DNA from: Bedellia somnulentella
Taxonomy: Eukaryota; Arthropoda; Insecta; Lepidoptera; Bedelliidae
Length of the DNA: 64,000 nucleotides
NCBI GenBank assembly: GCA_963576735.1
Contig: OY755182.1
Coordinates: forward strand, 1,240,001 to 1,304,000
Direction: 5' to 3'
In this document: positions 43,982 through 54,458 of the stretch, piece by piece
Layout: every line of letters begins with the position of its first letter
How positions within the stretch are numbered: the stretch's first letter is position 1
The notes under the pieces: generated by a model
Seen by the model: the letters and a program-made list of their open reading frames with translations, nothing else
What the model was told of the DNA's origin: nothing
Databases searched by the model: none
Made by a program: the position numbers and the translations under genes

Positions 43982-44214
43982 GCTGTCAATATCCCTACCC
44001 CTTTCTACCCACGGGTGTTTTATGAAACGACTAAGGGAGTGGGGCTTTTTAAGAGGTTTTTGGGCGATGCGGTTGGAGACCTATCACCAATGATACTTTA
44101 TTTCTACCATCTTGTCCCCTATCAACTTCCAAGTGTGGCTAAGGAGGTTTTAGCTCTGAAGCTCTGGCTACCCCTTTTTGGGATTTATAGACGTAAGTAT
44201 ATGAATGTATGTAT
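43982..44214 (+). mobile_element. SINE-A subfamily B, 5'-truncated
   Basis: ATCCCTACCCCTTTCTACCC, GATACTTTATTTCTACC, GCTCTGAAGCTCTGGC, CTTTTTGGGATTTATAGACG. The TATG tail is short. Confidence 0.92.
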
Positions 44215-44622
44215 CTGGGTTTTAAAAACTAATACTCAAATTTACGCTTTGCAATAAAGTGATGAAAAATTAAAAATATGAAATAGGGATTTCAGTATTA
44301 AAATGGACAAACTTGAAGACATTAAGGCTTTAGCTGAATCTTCAAAAGATAGGCGAAGTATACACACTCTAGGGAATCCTATCTAGAACAACGTTTGTCC
44401 TTATCCTACAAAACTGTTGTTAGTCTCTCGCTGACTGGGCGAAACCCTTTTTGTACTCCCAAAGGATTCGAGAGGTTTTCTCTCAAGAGAATTGTGTTGT
44501 AAGATATCACTTACACAAAGTGTATTCTAGTTTGTAACATGGAAAAACAAGTAGATTGGTTTCTAGTACAAAATTACGATTTCCGTACTATGATCGGTAA
44601 AATTGATAAGTATATATGTGTA

Positions 44623-44922
44623 AACGACGTGATAGCTCAATGGATAGAACACCGGTTAACGTGCAAGCGACTAGTGTTTAAATCCCGGATCGGGCCTACA
44701 CCAATTTGTCTTTTCTAAAGGCATATGTGTGGTTAATTTATCATGGTTGTTAACGATGAGGGAAAGCATCGTGAGGAATCCCACATGACTGAGTTGTACT
44801 TAGACAAAACGTGGGTACCCTGATCTGAACACCAGGTGACAAAGTCACGTAATGTTCAGAAGTATTAGTGCCTCTGTCAACCCCTTTGGGGATATTCGGC
44901 GTGAACGTTTATGTTATTATGT
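44623..44922 (+). mobile_element. SINE-T with 12-bp target duplication
   Basis: TATATATGTGTA at 44611-44622 and 44923-44934. Head GATAGCTCAATGGATAG and GTGTTTAAATCCCGG; internal deletion of about 55 bp after GTTGTACTTAG; 3' end TTCGGCGTGAACG and TTATG repeats. Confidence 0.93.
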
Positions 44923-44931
44923 TATATATGT

Positions 44932-45119
44932 GTAGTGCCAACAATAAACTTCTCGTGGGTGTCGTAAGAGGCACTAACTAAAATACCCTCTGTCGAATGA
45001 GGCGACTGAGGGTATTTTGGGTTTTCATGTGATTGTTGAGCGATGTAGTGACTGACCCATCCCAAACCTCTCGCTACCCCTTTTTAGGATTTACAACGTG
45101 AGTATACTAATGTATGTAA
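44932..45119 (+). mobile_element. Rearranged SINE-A
   Basis: GTGTAGTGCCAACAATAAAC, TGGGTGTCGTAAGAGGC, a duplicated GAGGCGACTGAGGGTATT region, and CTCGCTACCCCTTTTTAGG with ACGTGAGTATAC. Begins inside the target duplication of the upstream SINE-T. Confidence 0.75.
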
Positions 45120-45144
45120 GTACATTAACGCATAGTTATCAGTT

Positions 45145-45305
45145 TCACATGACTCTAATTTATTGACCTCTCCATTCAAAGGTTGTCTGGAAGAGATCGC
45201 TTTTAGTGATAAGACCGCCAATTGTACTTTTGTTAATTTATGCTGTGTATTTGTAATTGTTTTTCCATATTTGATGTACAATAAAGAGTTTTCTTTTCTA
45301 TTCTA
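45145..45305 (+). mobile_element. LINE 3' end (same family as 37041-37240)
   Basis: CAAAGGTTGTCTGGAAGAG, ATCGCTTTTAGTGATAAGAC, CCGCCAATTGTAC, AATAAAGAG, then a TTCTATTCTATTCTA tail. Confidence 0.72.
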
Positions 45306-45524
45306 TTCTACATTTTAAATGCAACCGTTTAACAGAAAGCAATTTGGAAAGTGTCAAATTAAACTATGATAGAACTTGCCTCAAACAACGTTATATAATA
45401 ATCAATTTGTCACAGACTCCTATTGAAGAAGTAACTTAAGCTGGGAGTTAAGATCTGTCTGTCTTGCGAACACAGAAACTTTAGTTAGACGAAATGTTGT
45501 CAATATTTAATCTACTTTAATATT

Positions 45525-45780
45525 GCTGTGTAGTGTCTGTGTGGCTTAGAATAGCACTACCCCTTTTCTTCCGCTGGGTGTACGTAAGAGGCGACTAACG
45601 GTATTGGGGCTTTTTAGGGGATTTCTGGGCGATGCGGTTGGAGACCCATTACCAACAACCTTTATTTTACCATCTTTTCCCACGCAACTTCCAAAAGTGG
45701 TTGAGGAATTTTTAATTCGTTAGCTCTGGCTACCCCTTCTAGGGATTTATAGCCGTGAGTATATGTATGTATGTATGTAT
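45525..45780 (+). mobile_element. SINE-A
   Basis: Canonical except a small duplication at the start (TGTCTGTGTGGCTTAG). Ends with GCCGTGAGTATATGTATG and four TATG units. Confidence 0.95.
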
Positions 45781-45840
45781 TTAATACTGTAGTTTTCAGT
45801 ATTGTCTAAAATAAGGATCTTATTTCGAAGTCTTTTTAAC

Positions 45841-46188
45841 CAACCGTGATATCTCAGTGGGTAGAATATCGCTTATCGTGCAGATGATGACGGTTCCAAT
45901 CCCGGGTCAGGCCTACACCAATTTGGCTTTTCTAAAGACATGTGTGAGGTTAATTTATCGTGATTGTTAACGGTGAGGGAAAACATCGTAGGGACATATT
46001 TATAAATAAGTTGTACTTAGTCACGTGACAGTGTATTCGTACAAAACGGCGTGAGCACAAGCAAAACGTGGGTTCTCTGAATACCAGGTGACAATGTCAC
46101 ATGATGGACAGAATTATTAGTACCTCTTTCGGGCCCAGAAGTATCAGTACCCCTTTCAGGGATATTCGGGATGAACGTTTAAGTTTAA
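45841..46188 (+). mobile_element. SINE-T, full length, diverged
   Basis: CAACCGTGATATCTCAGTGG head, A box TCTCAGTGGGTAG and B box GGTTCCAATCCC; 3' part has a duplicated TATTAGTACC segment and ends TTCGGGATGAACG. Confidence 0.88.
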
Positions 46189-46719
46189 CTACATTAAATA
46201 ACGTAACCATTCTTTTGAAGCAGTCGGTTAAATATAGGCCAAAATTACTTAAACAAACAAATAGGTTTAGTTCACAGCCTTTCAAATTTGCCGCCAAGCT
46301 TTTAAAAACAGTGCTTGAAATTTTCAGAAAAAGTGTTTCTTAAATAAGATTGTCGCTTGCTATCCGTCAGTCCACAAATCAAGTTATCCGAAAATTTGCA
46401 TAAAACGCGACTGAAATTTAATAAAATCCTTTTTAGCGCTCACAATAAAATGGAATGGATCTGTTAAACTTGCATCATTTTTCAGCGCTCCCGGCGGAAT
46501 TGAGAGAATTCATTCGTTTCTTTTTTTGTTACCGACTGTAAAAGCGAGGTTTTTGTAGGGATAGTGCAAAGGAATGCAATTCTAATACACTGTGAAATAT
46601 AGGTTAAGTTGGAGCGGCAAACATATAATATTATTGTCTATGTAGTTCGATACAACATTTAGGGGGCTTGTTTTCAAATATTTGGTGCAGCAGAGATGTG
46701 TTTTATTGAGATAATAATA

Positions 46720-46968
46720 CATACATACATATACTCACGGCTATGAATCCCTTGAAAGGGGTAGCCAGAGCTAGGGAATCGGAAATTCCTTAGCCACTTT
46801 TGGATGTTGCTTGGGGAAAAGGTGGTGGAATAAAGGTTGTTGGTGATGGGTCTCTAACCACATCGCCCGAAAATCTCTTAAAAGCCCCAATACCGTTAGT
46901 CGTTTCTTATGTACACCCACCGGAAGAAATGGGGTAGTATTATTCTAAGCCGACACTACGCGGCAAAT
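46720..46968 (-). mobile_element. SINE-A with 11-bp target duplication
   Basis: AGATAATAATA at 46709-46719 and 46969-46979; canonical. Confidence 0.94.
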
Positions 46969-46998
46969 AGATAATAATAAATGAGGTAATAATTAATA

Positions 46999-47082
46999 CA
47001 TACATACATATTCTCACGCCGTTAGTTCCCATTGGGGTAGGCTGAGACTATCGATCGCCACTTTGTACGATCCTTGCAAGCG
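46999..47082 (-). mobile_element. RTE-type LINE 3' tail fragment
   Basis: CATA repeats, TTCTCACGCCGTTAGTTCCC, GAGACTATCGATCGCC. ATTAATA at 46992-46998 and 47083-47089 may be the target duplication. Only about 84 bp. Confidence 0.88.
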
Positions 47083-47918
47083 ATTAATAATAATAAGAGA
47101 TAATAATATACCGATTTAATAAAATGGGCTGGAAGGCATGTGCTATTGATTGTTTTAATTTAAGCCGTTGAGTTTTGCAGTAAAATCAACGGTATAAATT
47201 ATATCGAATATAATTCTAAATCTTGTATGTCATATATTTCTAACACTAGTTTGATGATGTAATTTTAATTTTTTGGTCTATTTCTTTAATAAACAACTTT
47301 TTCAATAGCAGACAACGATAGTGCTATACAGTTTGACTAAAATTAAACTTAAATTAACCTTGGACCTTCTTCCATTCTTACTCATTCCTTATAAACTCAG
47401 GTTTTTAATTTATATTCTCTAAATAATATATTGATTCACAGAATAGGTATTTTAGACGAAAGAATCACAATAAAAAAAAGCCTATTAAAACTTCATTGTA
47501 ACCTTGTTATGAGTACAAAAGCTTTATGAATAAAACAACCAGACAAATAAAAACTTCACAAAGCATCATTTCAGCATTATTAAACCGTTTTTCGGGTGTC
47601 CAAAACCATAAAAACGACGCTCCAGCACAACAATAGATAATCTCAAGATCCAGACAAACACTAGGTTAAATAAATATGAATTACGTGAAATGAAACGATA
47701 TTTTTTCCGCGGAATAAAATGAGAAATCCTTTTTGTTCCGCAGCAAAGCTCTTACCGCTTCCATTGTCTCCGGGACAAAGAGACACTACTGAAAGCTGTG
47801 CTATTTTTCCGTTTTAAACTTCATTAATATTCAGTGGTTTAACCTTGGTGAATTTCCATCTGCATATCTTCAATGGTGGTTCTGCCGGTTTTTCAACTGG
47901 TAGTTAGTCATTTTATTT

Positions 47919-48160
47919 AGCTGTGTAGGCTTATAAAAGCACTACCCTATTGCTTCCCGTGGGTGGTTGAAAGAGGCGGCTAGAGGTATTGGGGCTTTTT
48001 AGGGGGGTTTTGGGCGATGCGGTTGAAGACCCATCATCAAAATCCTTTGTTTCGTAATCTTATCCCTTAACAACTTCCAAAAGTAGCTGAGAAATTTCTT
48101 ATTCTGAAGCTCTGGCTGTCCCTTGTAGGGATATTAGCCGTAAGTTTATGTATGTATGTA
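47919..48160 (+). mobile_element. SINE-A, diverged
   Basis: GCTGTGTAGGCTTATAAAAG, AGAGGCGGCTAGAGG, GGGCGATGCGGTTGAAG, and GCCGTAAGTTTATGTATG. Confidence 0.88.
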
Positions 48161-48593
48161 TTGATGTAGTTAGTTATTTTAGCCTATGGTATAACTGAAA
48201 TTTTCCTAACTATGTCATTAGAATTATAGAGCTTTTATATAATGAAAGCTCATAAAGAAAAACCTACTCGCTCTTAACCAATATAAACGAGGTTTCATTA
48301 GTTTACGATATCATAAAATCCACCAAGAATCCATTAAATATCGTACCAAATGAACCTTTAATAAGCCTGCAAAACCAATCCTATTTTTTTAATTTCGTCC
48401 ACAAAAGCCTTATCTGTTATTCTGGGTCACTGAGCATTTCACGTCAAAACATTCAGCGATTTCGTTGAAGCTGAAATGCTAGGTTTTCTAAATGAAATAT
48501 GGCGTTTTCATTCTGAAAATTTGCAGGCATTATTCATTGTCAGTTTGACCTATTGGGAATTAGAGTTATTTTGTTATTAATGTTATTATGTTA

Positions 48594-48826
48594 TCGTGTA
48601 GTGCTGGCTTAAAATGTCACTTCCCCTTTCTACCCGCGGGTGTCGTAAAAACGACTAAGGGTATGGGACTTTTTTAAGTGGTTTTTGCGGTCACCCATCA
48701 CCAACGATACTTTATTTCTATATTCTTGTTCCCTATCAACTTCTAAATGTGGCTGAGGAGTTTTTTAGCTCTGAAGCCCTGGCTAGCTCTTTTTGGAATT
48801 TACGACCGTGAGTATATGTATTGTAA
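48594..48826 (+). mobile_element. SINE-A subfamily B
   Basis: CGTGTAGTGCTGGCTTAAAA, GATACTTTATTTCTATA, AAATGTGGCTGAGG, GCTCTGAAGCCCTGGC, GACCGTGAGTATATG. Confidence 0.92.
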
Positions 48827-48873
48827 ATTTTATTCCACTGCCATCCGTTATTTAATTTAATTTTCGTTAGGTG

Positions 48874-49054
48874 TGTACTTATTCATATGACAGTGTGTCC
48901 GTACAAAACGGCAAAAGGCCTACCCACTATCACGTTAGTACACTGATCAAGCAAAACGTGGGTATTTTGAACACCAGGTGACAATGTCATGTGATGTTCA
49001 GAAGTATTAGTACCTCTGCCCACCCCTTCGGGGATATACGGCGTGAACGTTTGA
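48874..49054 (+). mobile_element. SINE-T 3' half, next to a futsch splice donor
   Basis: CAGTGTGTCCGTACAAAACG, CACCAGGTGACAATGTCATG, CCCCTTCGGGGATATACGG, CGTGAACGTTTGAG. It ends 15 bases from the donor GT at 49069-49068 of the exon 49168-49070, on the intron side. Confidence 0.9.
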
Positions 49055-49069
49055 GTGGAGTATAATTAC

Positions 49070-49168
49070 CATTTCTGGCTTCCTCTCCCTCTGGCGCCTG
49101 CGCAGCCAGGGTCGCCAACTCCTTCTCCAAGTCCACTTGGTGTTCGTTGGAGTCCCATGATAGAAGTC
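49070..49168 (-). CDS. futsch: futsch/MAP1 exon, most 5' one recognised
   Basis: 99-nt exon encoding LLSWDSNEHQVDLEKELATL, then AAQAPEGEEARN, which resembles the LSWDSSECHVDLEKEL-type segment of Futsch. Acceptor AG at 49170-49169 (CGTTTGTTGCAG), donor GTAATTATAC from 49069. Phase 1 on both sides: it starts with GA of a Gly codon and ends with the G of the Gly in NG-ERLIQ. Upstream coding (the start Met and the first beta-strand region) is not found in 49169-64000. Confidence 0.93.
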
Positions 49169-49306
49169 CTGCAACAAACGCATGAATATAAATATGTTGG
49201 CTACGCAATACAAATTTTGGACATATATATGCATGAGGTAAATAAGAGTTTTTGACTTATTATTATAGTGGGGTTTATTGCTTTCACATTACAAACAAAC
49301 GAAAGT

Positions 49307-49470
49307 TCTAGGCCATAATCGATCACCACCTTCCATGATCCTGCAAAAAAGTTTCAAGATTTTTCTAGATTCATCAATATTTTCATATATACTCTTTATT
49401 GTGCACGATTGAAACGCCTGAATTTTTGAGCACATTTTCTTTCTGATCGCAAAAAGTCGTTGGAGACATT
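49307..49470 (-). mobile_element. Diverged RTE-type LINE 3' region
   Basis: AATCGATCACCACCTTCC, ATGATCCTGCAAAAAAG, TTCATCAATATTTTCAT and CTCTTTATTGTGCACG match the reverse of the RTE end region, without the tail. Confidence 0.6.
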
Positions 49471-49915
49471 GGAAATATAGATAAAGTCTTTTTAAATATC
49501 TAAAATATTTACCAAGTCAGCTTCTAAAGTAATAAGTTATGCCTCACTCGGAGTTCACCTGTTTTTAAATGCGAAATTGTGCACTGAATTCCAAATTCTT
49601 TGTGAAATGTGTCGCAAACAATAGAACCGTAGGAGCGGCAGCAAAAATATGTTCGCGTTATGAGAATATTTAATTTCATACGCTACATTTCCTTTGTTAT
49701 ATGAGGACTGTGGGCTAGAAGTTAAGCTTTGTCGCTTTAGATTTTGTTAAAAAATATAAAACAATTGTGATAGATCAGTGGGGAGAATCTCTGCTATTTA
49801 TGATGCAGGAGAAGCGAGTGTCAATCTGAGTCAAGCCTGCATGAATATGTTTTTCTCAAGCCATCGTTGAGGTTAAAGTATCAAGGTTGTTAACGGTGAA
49901 TATCGCGAGGAAACG

Positions 49916-50440
49916 TTCTTATAAAGGCGAGGTCAGAAGTGAAAATAATAAAAGAGCATGTATGAGAAAAATAATGAATGTAAGCAACCGTGATAGCCCA
50001 GTGGGTAGAACACTCGGTTATCGTGCAAACGACTAGTGTTCGAATCCTGGGTCGGGCCTACACCAATTTGTCTTTTCTAAAGACATACGTGTGGTTCATT
50101 AATCATGGTTGTTAACGGTGAGGGAAAACATCGTGAGGAAACCCACATGGCTGAGTTGTACTTAGTCATGTGACAGTGTATTCGTACAAAACGGCGATAG
50201 GCCTGCCCCCTATCACGTGAGTACACTGTCCATGCAAAACGTGGGTACTCTGAACACCAGGTGACAAAGTCACATGATGTTCAGAAGTATTAGTACCTCT
50301 GCCAACCCCTCCGGGGATATTCGGCGTGAACGTTTATGTTATGTTATGTAATGAATGTAAGGGAAGCGAAAGAGATTTGTCAAGATCAATAGTCTTTCTC
50401 ACCCAAAGGGAATAATGGGCGTGAGTATAAGTAAGTAAGA
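49916..50440 (+). mobile_element. RTE-type LINE end, itself split by a young SINE-T
   Basis: Left part 49916-49984: AATAATAAAAGAGCATGTATG and AATGAATGTAAG. Right part 50362-50440: GGAAGCGAAAGAGATTTGTC, AAGATCAATAGTC, CCCAAAGGGAATAATGGGCG, TGAGTATAAGTAAGTAAG. When joined it reads the usual RTE C-terminal coding order. Uses the TAAG-type tail. Confidence 0.85.
49985..50348 (+). mobile_element. SINE-T, full length, young
   Basis: TAATGAATGTAAG at 49972-49984 and 50349-50361 is a 13-bp target duplication. Best tRNA-like head in the window: A box TAGCCCAGTGGGTAG and exact B box GTTCGAATCC. 3' end CTCTGCCAACCCCTCCGGGG, TTCGGCGTGAACG, TTATG repeats. 364 bp. Confidence 0.96.
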
Positions 50441-51114
50441 AACCTAAATGACTGAGTTTGCATAGTAACGTTACAATGTATTCGTAAAAAGCGAGAATAG
50501 GTATGTCTACTATCAAGTGAATTCATTTCGCGGGTGCTCGTAACACCTGCTGACCAACATTTCAAGTAATGTTCAGAAGTTGTAGTACCTCTACCACCCT
50601 TTCAGTGAGAATGGTGAGTTGAGTTATCGATATCTCATTTACTCCTAGGCACTACCACTTCACATTAAGTAAACGATTTGCAAATACTCAACTGAGCACT
50701 AATGCATTAAATGTGTTCAGCAAGCGAGCGAGCGGTCACATATCTGTGTGGAAAGATAGTAGCTTATAAACGTAGCTAAGTTGCATTTGATTGTGAGTTA
50801 GTGGCGCGCTTGAGCACGACAATTGAGGTTTATCTTTTGTTTTATTTGGGAAATGTAATTTACAATTTATTGTTTTTTTTTCTTATCTTAAAAAGGTAAT
50901 TATAAAAGATTAAACACAATGAATCCGTCCATCGTCCGGGGTCTAGGTACTATTACTTAATAGAAGGCCCCAGGACAAAACTTATATTGTAACATCTGGT
51001 TTTTGAAATAATCATTTTTTTTACACAGTAATACACAGTTTATTATTATATTAAATTTGATATTAATACTTCCGTCTCTTTATTGCAGAATGTCAAATAA
51101 CTTGGTCAGCTATC

Positions 51115-51333
51115 AGTGTAGTGCCGGCTTAGAATGTCAGTACCTCTTTATACCCATGGGTGTTGTGAGAGGCGACTAAGGGTATGGGGCTTTTTTAAGT
51201 GGTTTTTGGGCGATACGGTTGTAAACATATCATCAACGAAACTTTGTTTCTACCATCTTGTCCCCTATCAACTTCCATATGTGGCTAAAGAGTTTCCCTA
51301 CCCCTTTTTGGATTTTGTGGTCGTGAGTATATA
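51115..51333 (+). mobile_element. SINE-A subfamily B
   Basis: AGTGTAGTGCCGGCTTAGAA, GTTGTGAGAGGCGAC, CCATCTTGTCCCC, ATATGTGGCTAAAG; deletion of the GCTCTGAAGCTCTGG block; end GTCGTGAGTATATATTTG. Confidence 0.9.
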
Positions 51334-51600
51334 TTTGCGTTTAATAATTCAGCCTTAATACTCCAATTCCAATATGTAGGTTTGTGCCAGATTAGTAACA
51401 AGAACACGCGAGTGTAGTTCCGTGGAAATAGAAGGAAAAACGTTTTATTACAAAATCGATACCAATGCAAAAATGACATTAGTAAAACAGAGTTGTCGCC
51501 TGTTTCTATATTTTATGAAAGTTGACGTTGTCGATAGCTATTTTTGAGTAAATGACGCAATGAAAGGTTTACACTTATATGAGGCTTTGTAAATATAATA

Positions 51601-51852
51601 CATACATATACTCACGGCTATAAATCCCTAAAAGGGGTAGCCAGAGCTGAGAAATTATAAATTTTTCAGCCACTATTGAAAGTTGAGTGGGGAAAAGATG
51701 GTAGAATAAAGGTTGTTGGTGATGGGTCTCCAACCGCATCGCCCAAAAGTCCCTTAAAAAGCCCCAATACCGTTAGTCGCCTCTTACGTACACCCACCGG
51801 AAGAAATGTGGTAGTGCTATTCTAAGCCGACACTACACAGCTACATATAATA
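51601..51852 (-). mobile_element. SINE-A with 12-bp target duplication
   Basis: GTAAATATAATA at 51589-51600 and 51853-51864. Canonical to TTCTAAGCCGACACTACAC, then a few extra bases. Confidence 0.94.
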
Positions 51853-51975
51853 GTAAATATAATAGTTTGGTAAAATTAGTTTAAGCAGTTTTAAGCTGTC
51901 TAACATAGTTGATAAGTCTTGCTACTATCAATATGAGCCCTGAAGCTTTACATAAAGATTTATTGTTATTATTTA

Positions 51976-52109
51976 CACGAGCGTTATTTTATCGATGCTT
52001 TGACGGTTAGAATGAGATAAAAGTATACGATACTATGTAACTGCGAAAGAGATAGCTGTTGTATAACACGCGATATCTAGTTACACGGTCGCTCGTGCTA
52101 GTGTGCTGA
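51976..52109 (-). mobile_element. Diverged copy of the 138-bp MITE
   Basis: CACGAGCGTTATTTTATCG, ACGGTTAGAATGAGATAA, ACACGCGATATCTAG and GCTCGTGCT. Same order as 52119-52258. Confidence 0.7.
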
Positions 52110-52118
52110 AAGTTTACA

Positions 52119-52258
52119 GCTGAGCAAGCACGAGCACTATTTTATCGACACGAGAACGGTTAGAATGAGATGGCAGTATACGATACTAAGTAAGTGCGTA
52201 AGAGATGGCTGCTTTATCCCACGCGATAACTAGTTTAAACACGGCTCGTGCTTGCCCT
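52119..52258 (-). mobile_element. 138-bp MITE
   Basis: Close match in reverse to 8562-8699: GAGCAAGCACGAGC at the left and GCTCGTGCTTGCCCT at the right, with ACGGTTAGAATGAGATGGC and CACGCGATAACTAG inside. Confidence 0.88.
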
Positions 52259-53137
52259 TCAGACAGTCTTTCTTAACGTTGCGGAACTTAATGTCACATT
52301 TTTATATTATGACATTAAGCTAAAACATTATAACCCTTTTTAAGAGAAGGAGAAATTGAGTTGACGGAGGAGTATAAAACTTTCCGCATTTGTATTGAAT
52401 ATACAGAAGTAGGTCATAAGGATATTACTTTTAGTAAATTAACTTATTTAATTAAATAACTCACACTACCATAAAATGGATTTGAAACATGTGTATATAT
52501 GTATGTAATATGTAAAGACTTTATTAACTGTCTAAATATGTAGTCAAATAAAGAATTGATTCAAAATTATTTTGAGTATATTTTTACGCTTACTAAAACA
52601 ATCAAGGTAATTATAGTCACTGGGCCGACTCTTGTTATGATACAATTTTTTATTTATACATCATCATATTTTACAAACACCATTACAGACAATATTCTAA
52701 TGCGATGTTTACTTACAAAATGAGAAAAAAAATGTACTACTTATTGTAACATACGAATTATAACGATATTTCTGTGAACTCACTCAACCTACAATTAAAC
52801 ATATCGATATCAGTAGCCAGCATATTCAAGATGATGAGCGCGCGAGCGAGCGGCGTATTGCTCAGCAAATTAGTTCGGACAATATCAAATGAAGAGGCCT
52901 GGTAATAGTTTCAGAATACAAAAATTCCTTGCCGCTACACCCTTGGCAAAAGATGGGAACGGGCTATAATTCTTAATTGATATAATACTATTTGCACACG
53001 TTTTTTTCGTGCTTTCACCATATTTTAGTGATGGTTTGCCAATCGCATCACTGCAGAAAAACCCGGGTTAGAAACCAAGCTTCCTATGTTTTTAAAAGAA
53101 CACTTTTGCTGTTACCAATACGTAAAATATCACTGCT

Positions 53138-53364
53138 TAGGATAACACTACCCCATTTCTACCCGTGGGTGATCGTAAGAGGCGACTAACGGTATTGGGG
53201 CTTTTAAGGGATTTTTGGGCGATGCGGTTGGAGACCCATCACCAAAAACCTTTATTTCACCATCTTTTCCCCACGCAACTTCCAAAGGTGGCTGAGGAAT
53301 TTCTAATTCCTTGGCTCTGGCTACCCCTTCTAGGGAATTACAGCCGTGAATATATGTATGTATG
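53138..53364 (+). mobile_element. SINE-A, 5'-truncated
   Basis: TAGGATAACACTACCCC start, GATCGTAAGAGGCGACTAAC, end GCCGTGAATATATGTATG. GTAAAATAT at 53122-53130 and 53365-53373 may be the target duplication. Confidence 0.93.
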
Positions 53365-53900
53365 TAAAATATTACAACAACACAAAGCTCTATTGCAATT
53401 GTGATATAAATAATGGGATCTAAACACTTAATCTCTCGAGGCCGCACGGCAAAGCCGCTAAGCCAGAAAATAGAAGAAAACCTTTCACAGCTCGCTAACT
53501 GCAGTAGCGGAAAACGGAATAAATGCATTGACACTAGTGTTTTGTTATAATGCATATGTTGCCGTGTTGTATAGCCATGGATTAGCTTATTCTTTTTCAT
53601 AAGCGCTTTGATAGGACAGAAAGGGGAACAGGTGTATTAAATTTACATTTTATGTATTTTTTGTTGTTATATTGTATAAGATTACGTATCTGCATTCTCA
53701 CTTAACGAAAGAAATTTAGTCTACAATTATAACGCCCGATTTCTGAATTGAGTATTCCAGCTGAGTACAACTTAAGTATCGTTCATTCGCATTGAAATCT
53801 TAACAACTGAATGAGACAAGACGATACTTACGTCGTTCTCAATAAATATTTAAGAAATTTGCATGACACACAGATGGTGGAATATAGCATTTTCAGAAAT

Positions 53901-53931
53901 AAATATAGTAACATCTAATGTTACTATATTT
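53901..53931. other. 14-bp perfect palindrome
   Basis: AAATATAGTAACAT, three bases, then its exact reverse complement ATGTTACTATATTT. Could fold as a hairpin; no associated gene is known. Confidence 0.8.
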
Positions 53932-53973
53932 GCAAATAAAGTTTGAATTGATTTGTGCCGCAAGCATGTTTTT

Positions 53974-54210
53974 GCTGTGTAGTATCGGCTTAGAATAGCA
54001 CTAACCCATTTCTTCCTGAAAATGAATGTAAGAGGCGACTAAGTTTAAGGGGTTTTTGAGTGGTTTTGGTGCGGTTGGAGACCCATCACCGAAGATACTT
54101 TATTTTTGCCATCTTGTACCCTATCAACTTCCAAAGGCTGAGGAGTTTCTTGCTCTAAAGCTGTGACCACACATTTTTGGGATTTATGGCCGTGACTATA
54201 TGTATGTATG
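53974..54210 (+). mobile_element. SINE-A subfamily B, diverged, host of another copy
   Basis: GCTGTGTAGTATCGGCTTAG start, GATACTTTATTTTTGCC, CATTTTTGGGATTTATGGCC, then CGTGACTATATGTATGTATG. The next SINE-A is inserted at its tail. Confidence 0.9.
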
Positions 54211-54458
54211 CCGTGTAGTGCCGGCTTAGAATGTCGCTATCCCTATCTACCCACGGGTGTCGTAAGAGGCGACTACGGGTATTGGGGCTTTTTATTGGAT
54301 TTTTGGGCGAGGCGGTTGGAGACCCATCACCAAAAACCTTTATTCTTACCATTTTTTCCCCACTCAACTTCCAAAAGTGGCTGAGGAATTTATAATTCCT
54401 TAGCTCTGGTTACCCCTTCTAGGGAAATATAGCCGTGAGTATATGTATGTATGTATGT
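54211..54458 (+). mobile_element. SINE-A subfamily C inserted in another SINE-A tail
   Basis: ACTATATGTATGTATG at 54195-54210 and 54459-54474 is a 16-bp target duplication derived from the tail of the first copy. Canonical subfamily C. Confidence 0.95.

Larger units (their letters stand above)
43280..49069. other. futsch intron (5.8 kb)
   Basis: Phase-1 intron carrying SINE-A, SINE-T and RTE fragments. 43610-43980, 44230-44610, 45310-45520, 46200-46708 and 47090-47918 show no recognisable feature beyond AT-rich DNA. Confidence 0.85.
49763..50640 (+). mobile_element. Old SINE-T, split by an RTE fragment
   Basis: First half 49763-49915: TGTGATAGATCAGTGGGGAG, GTGTCAATCTGAGTC, TATCGCGAGGAAAC. 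Second half 50441-50640: GAAACCTAAATGACTGAG, ACAATGTATTCGTAAAAAGC, CCACCCTTTCAGTGAGAATG. GAAAC at both sides of the inserted RTE piece may be its target duplication. Confidence 0.8.
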
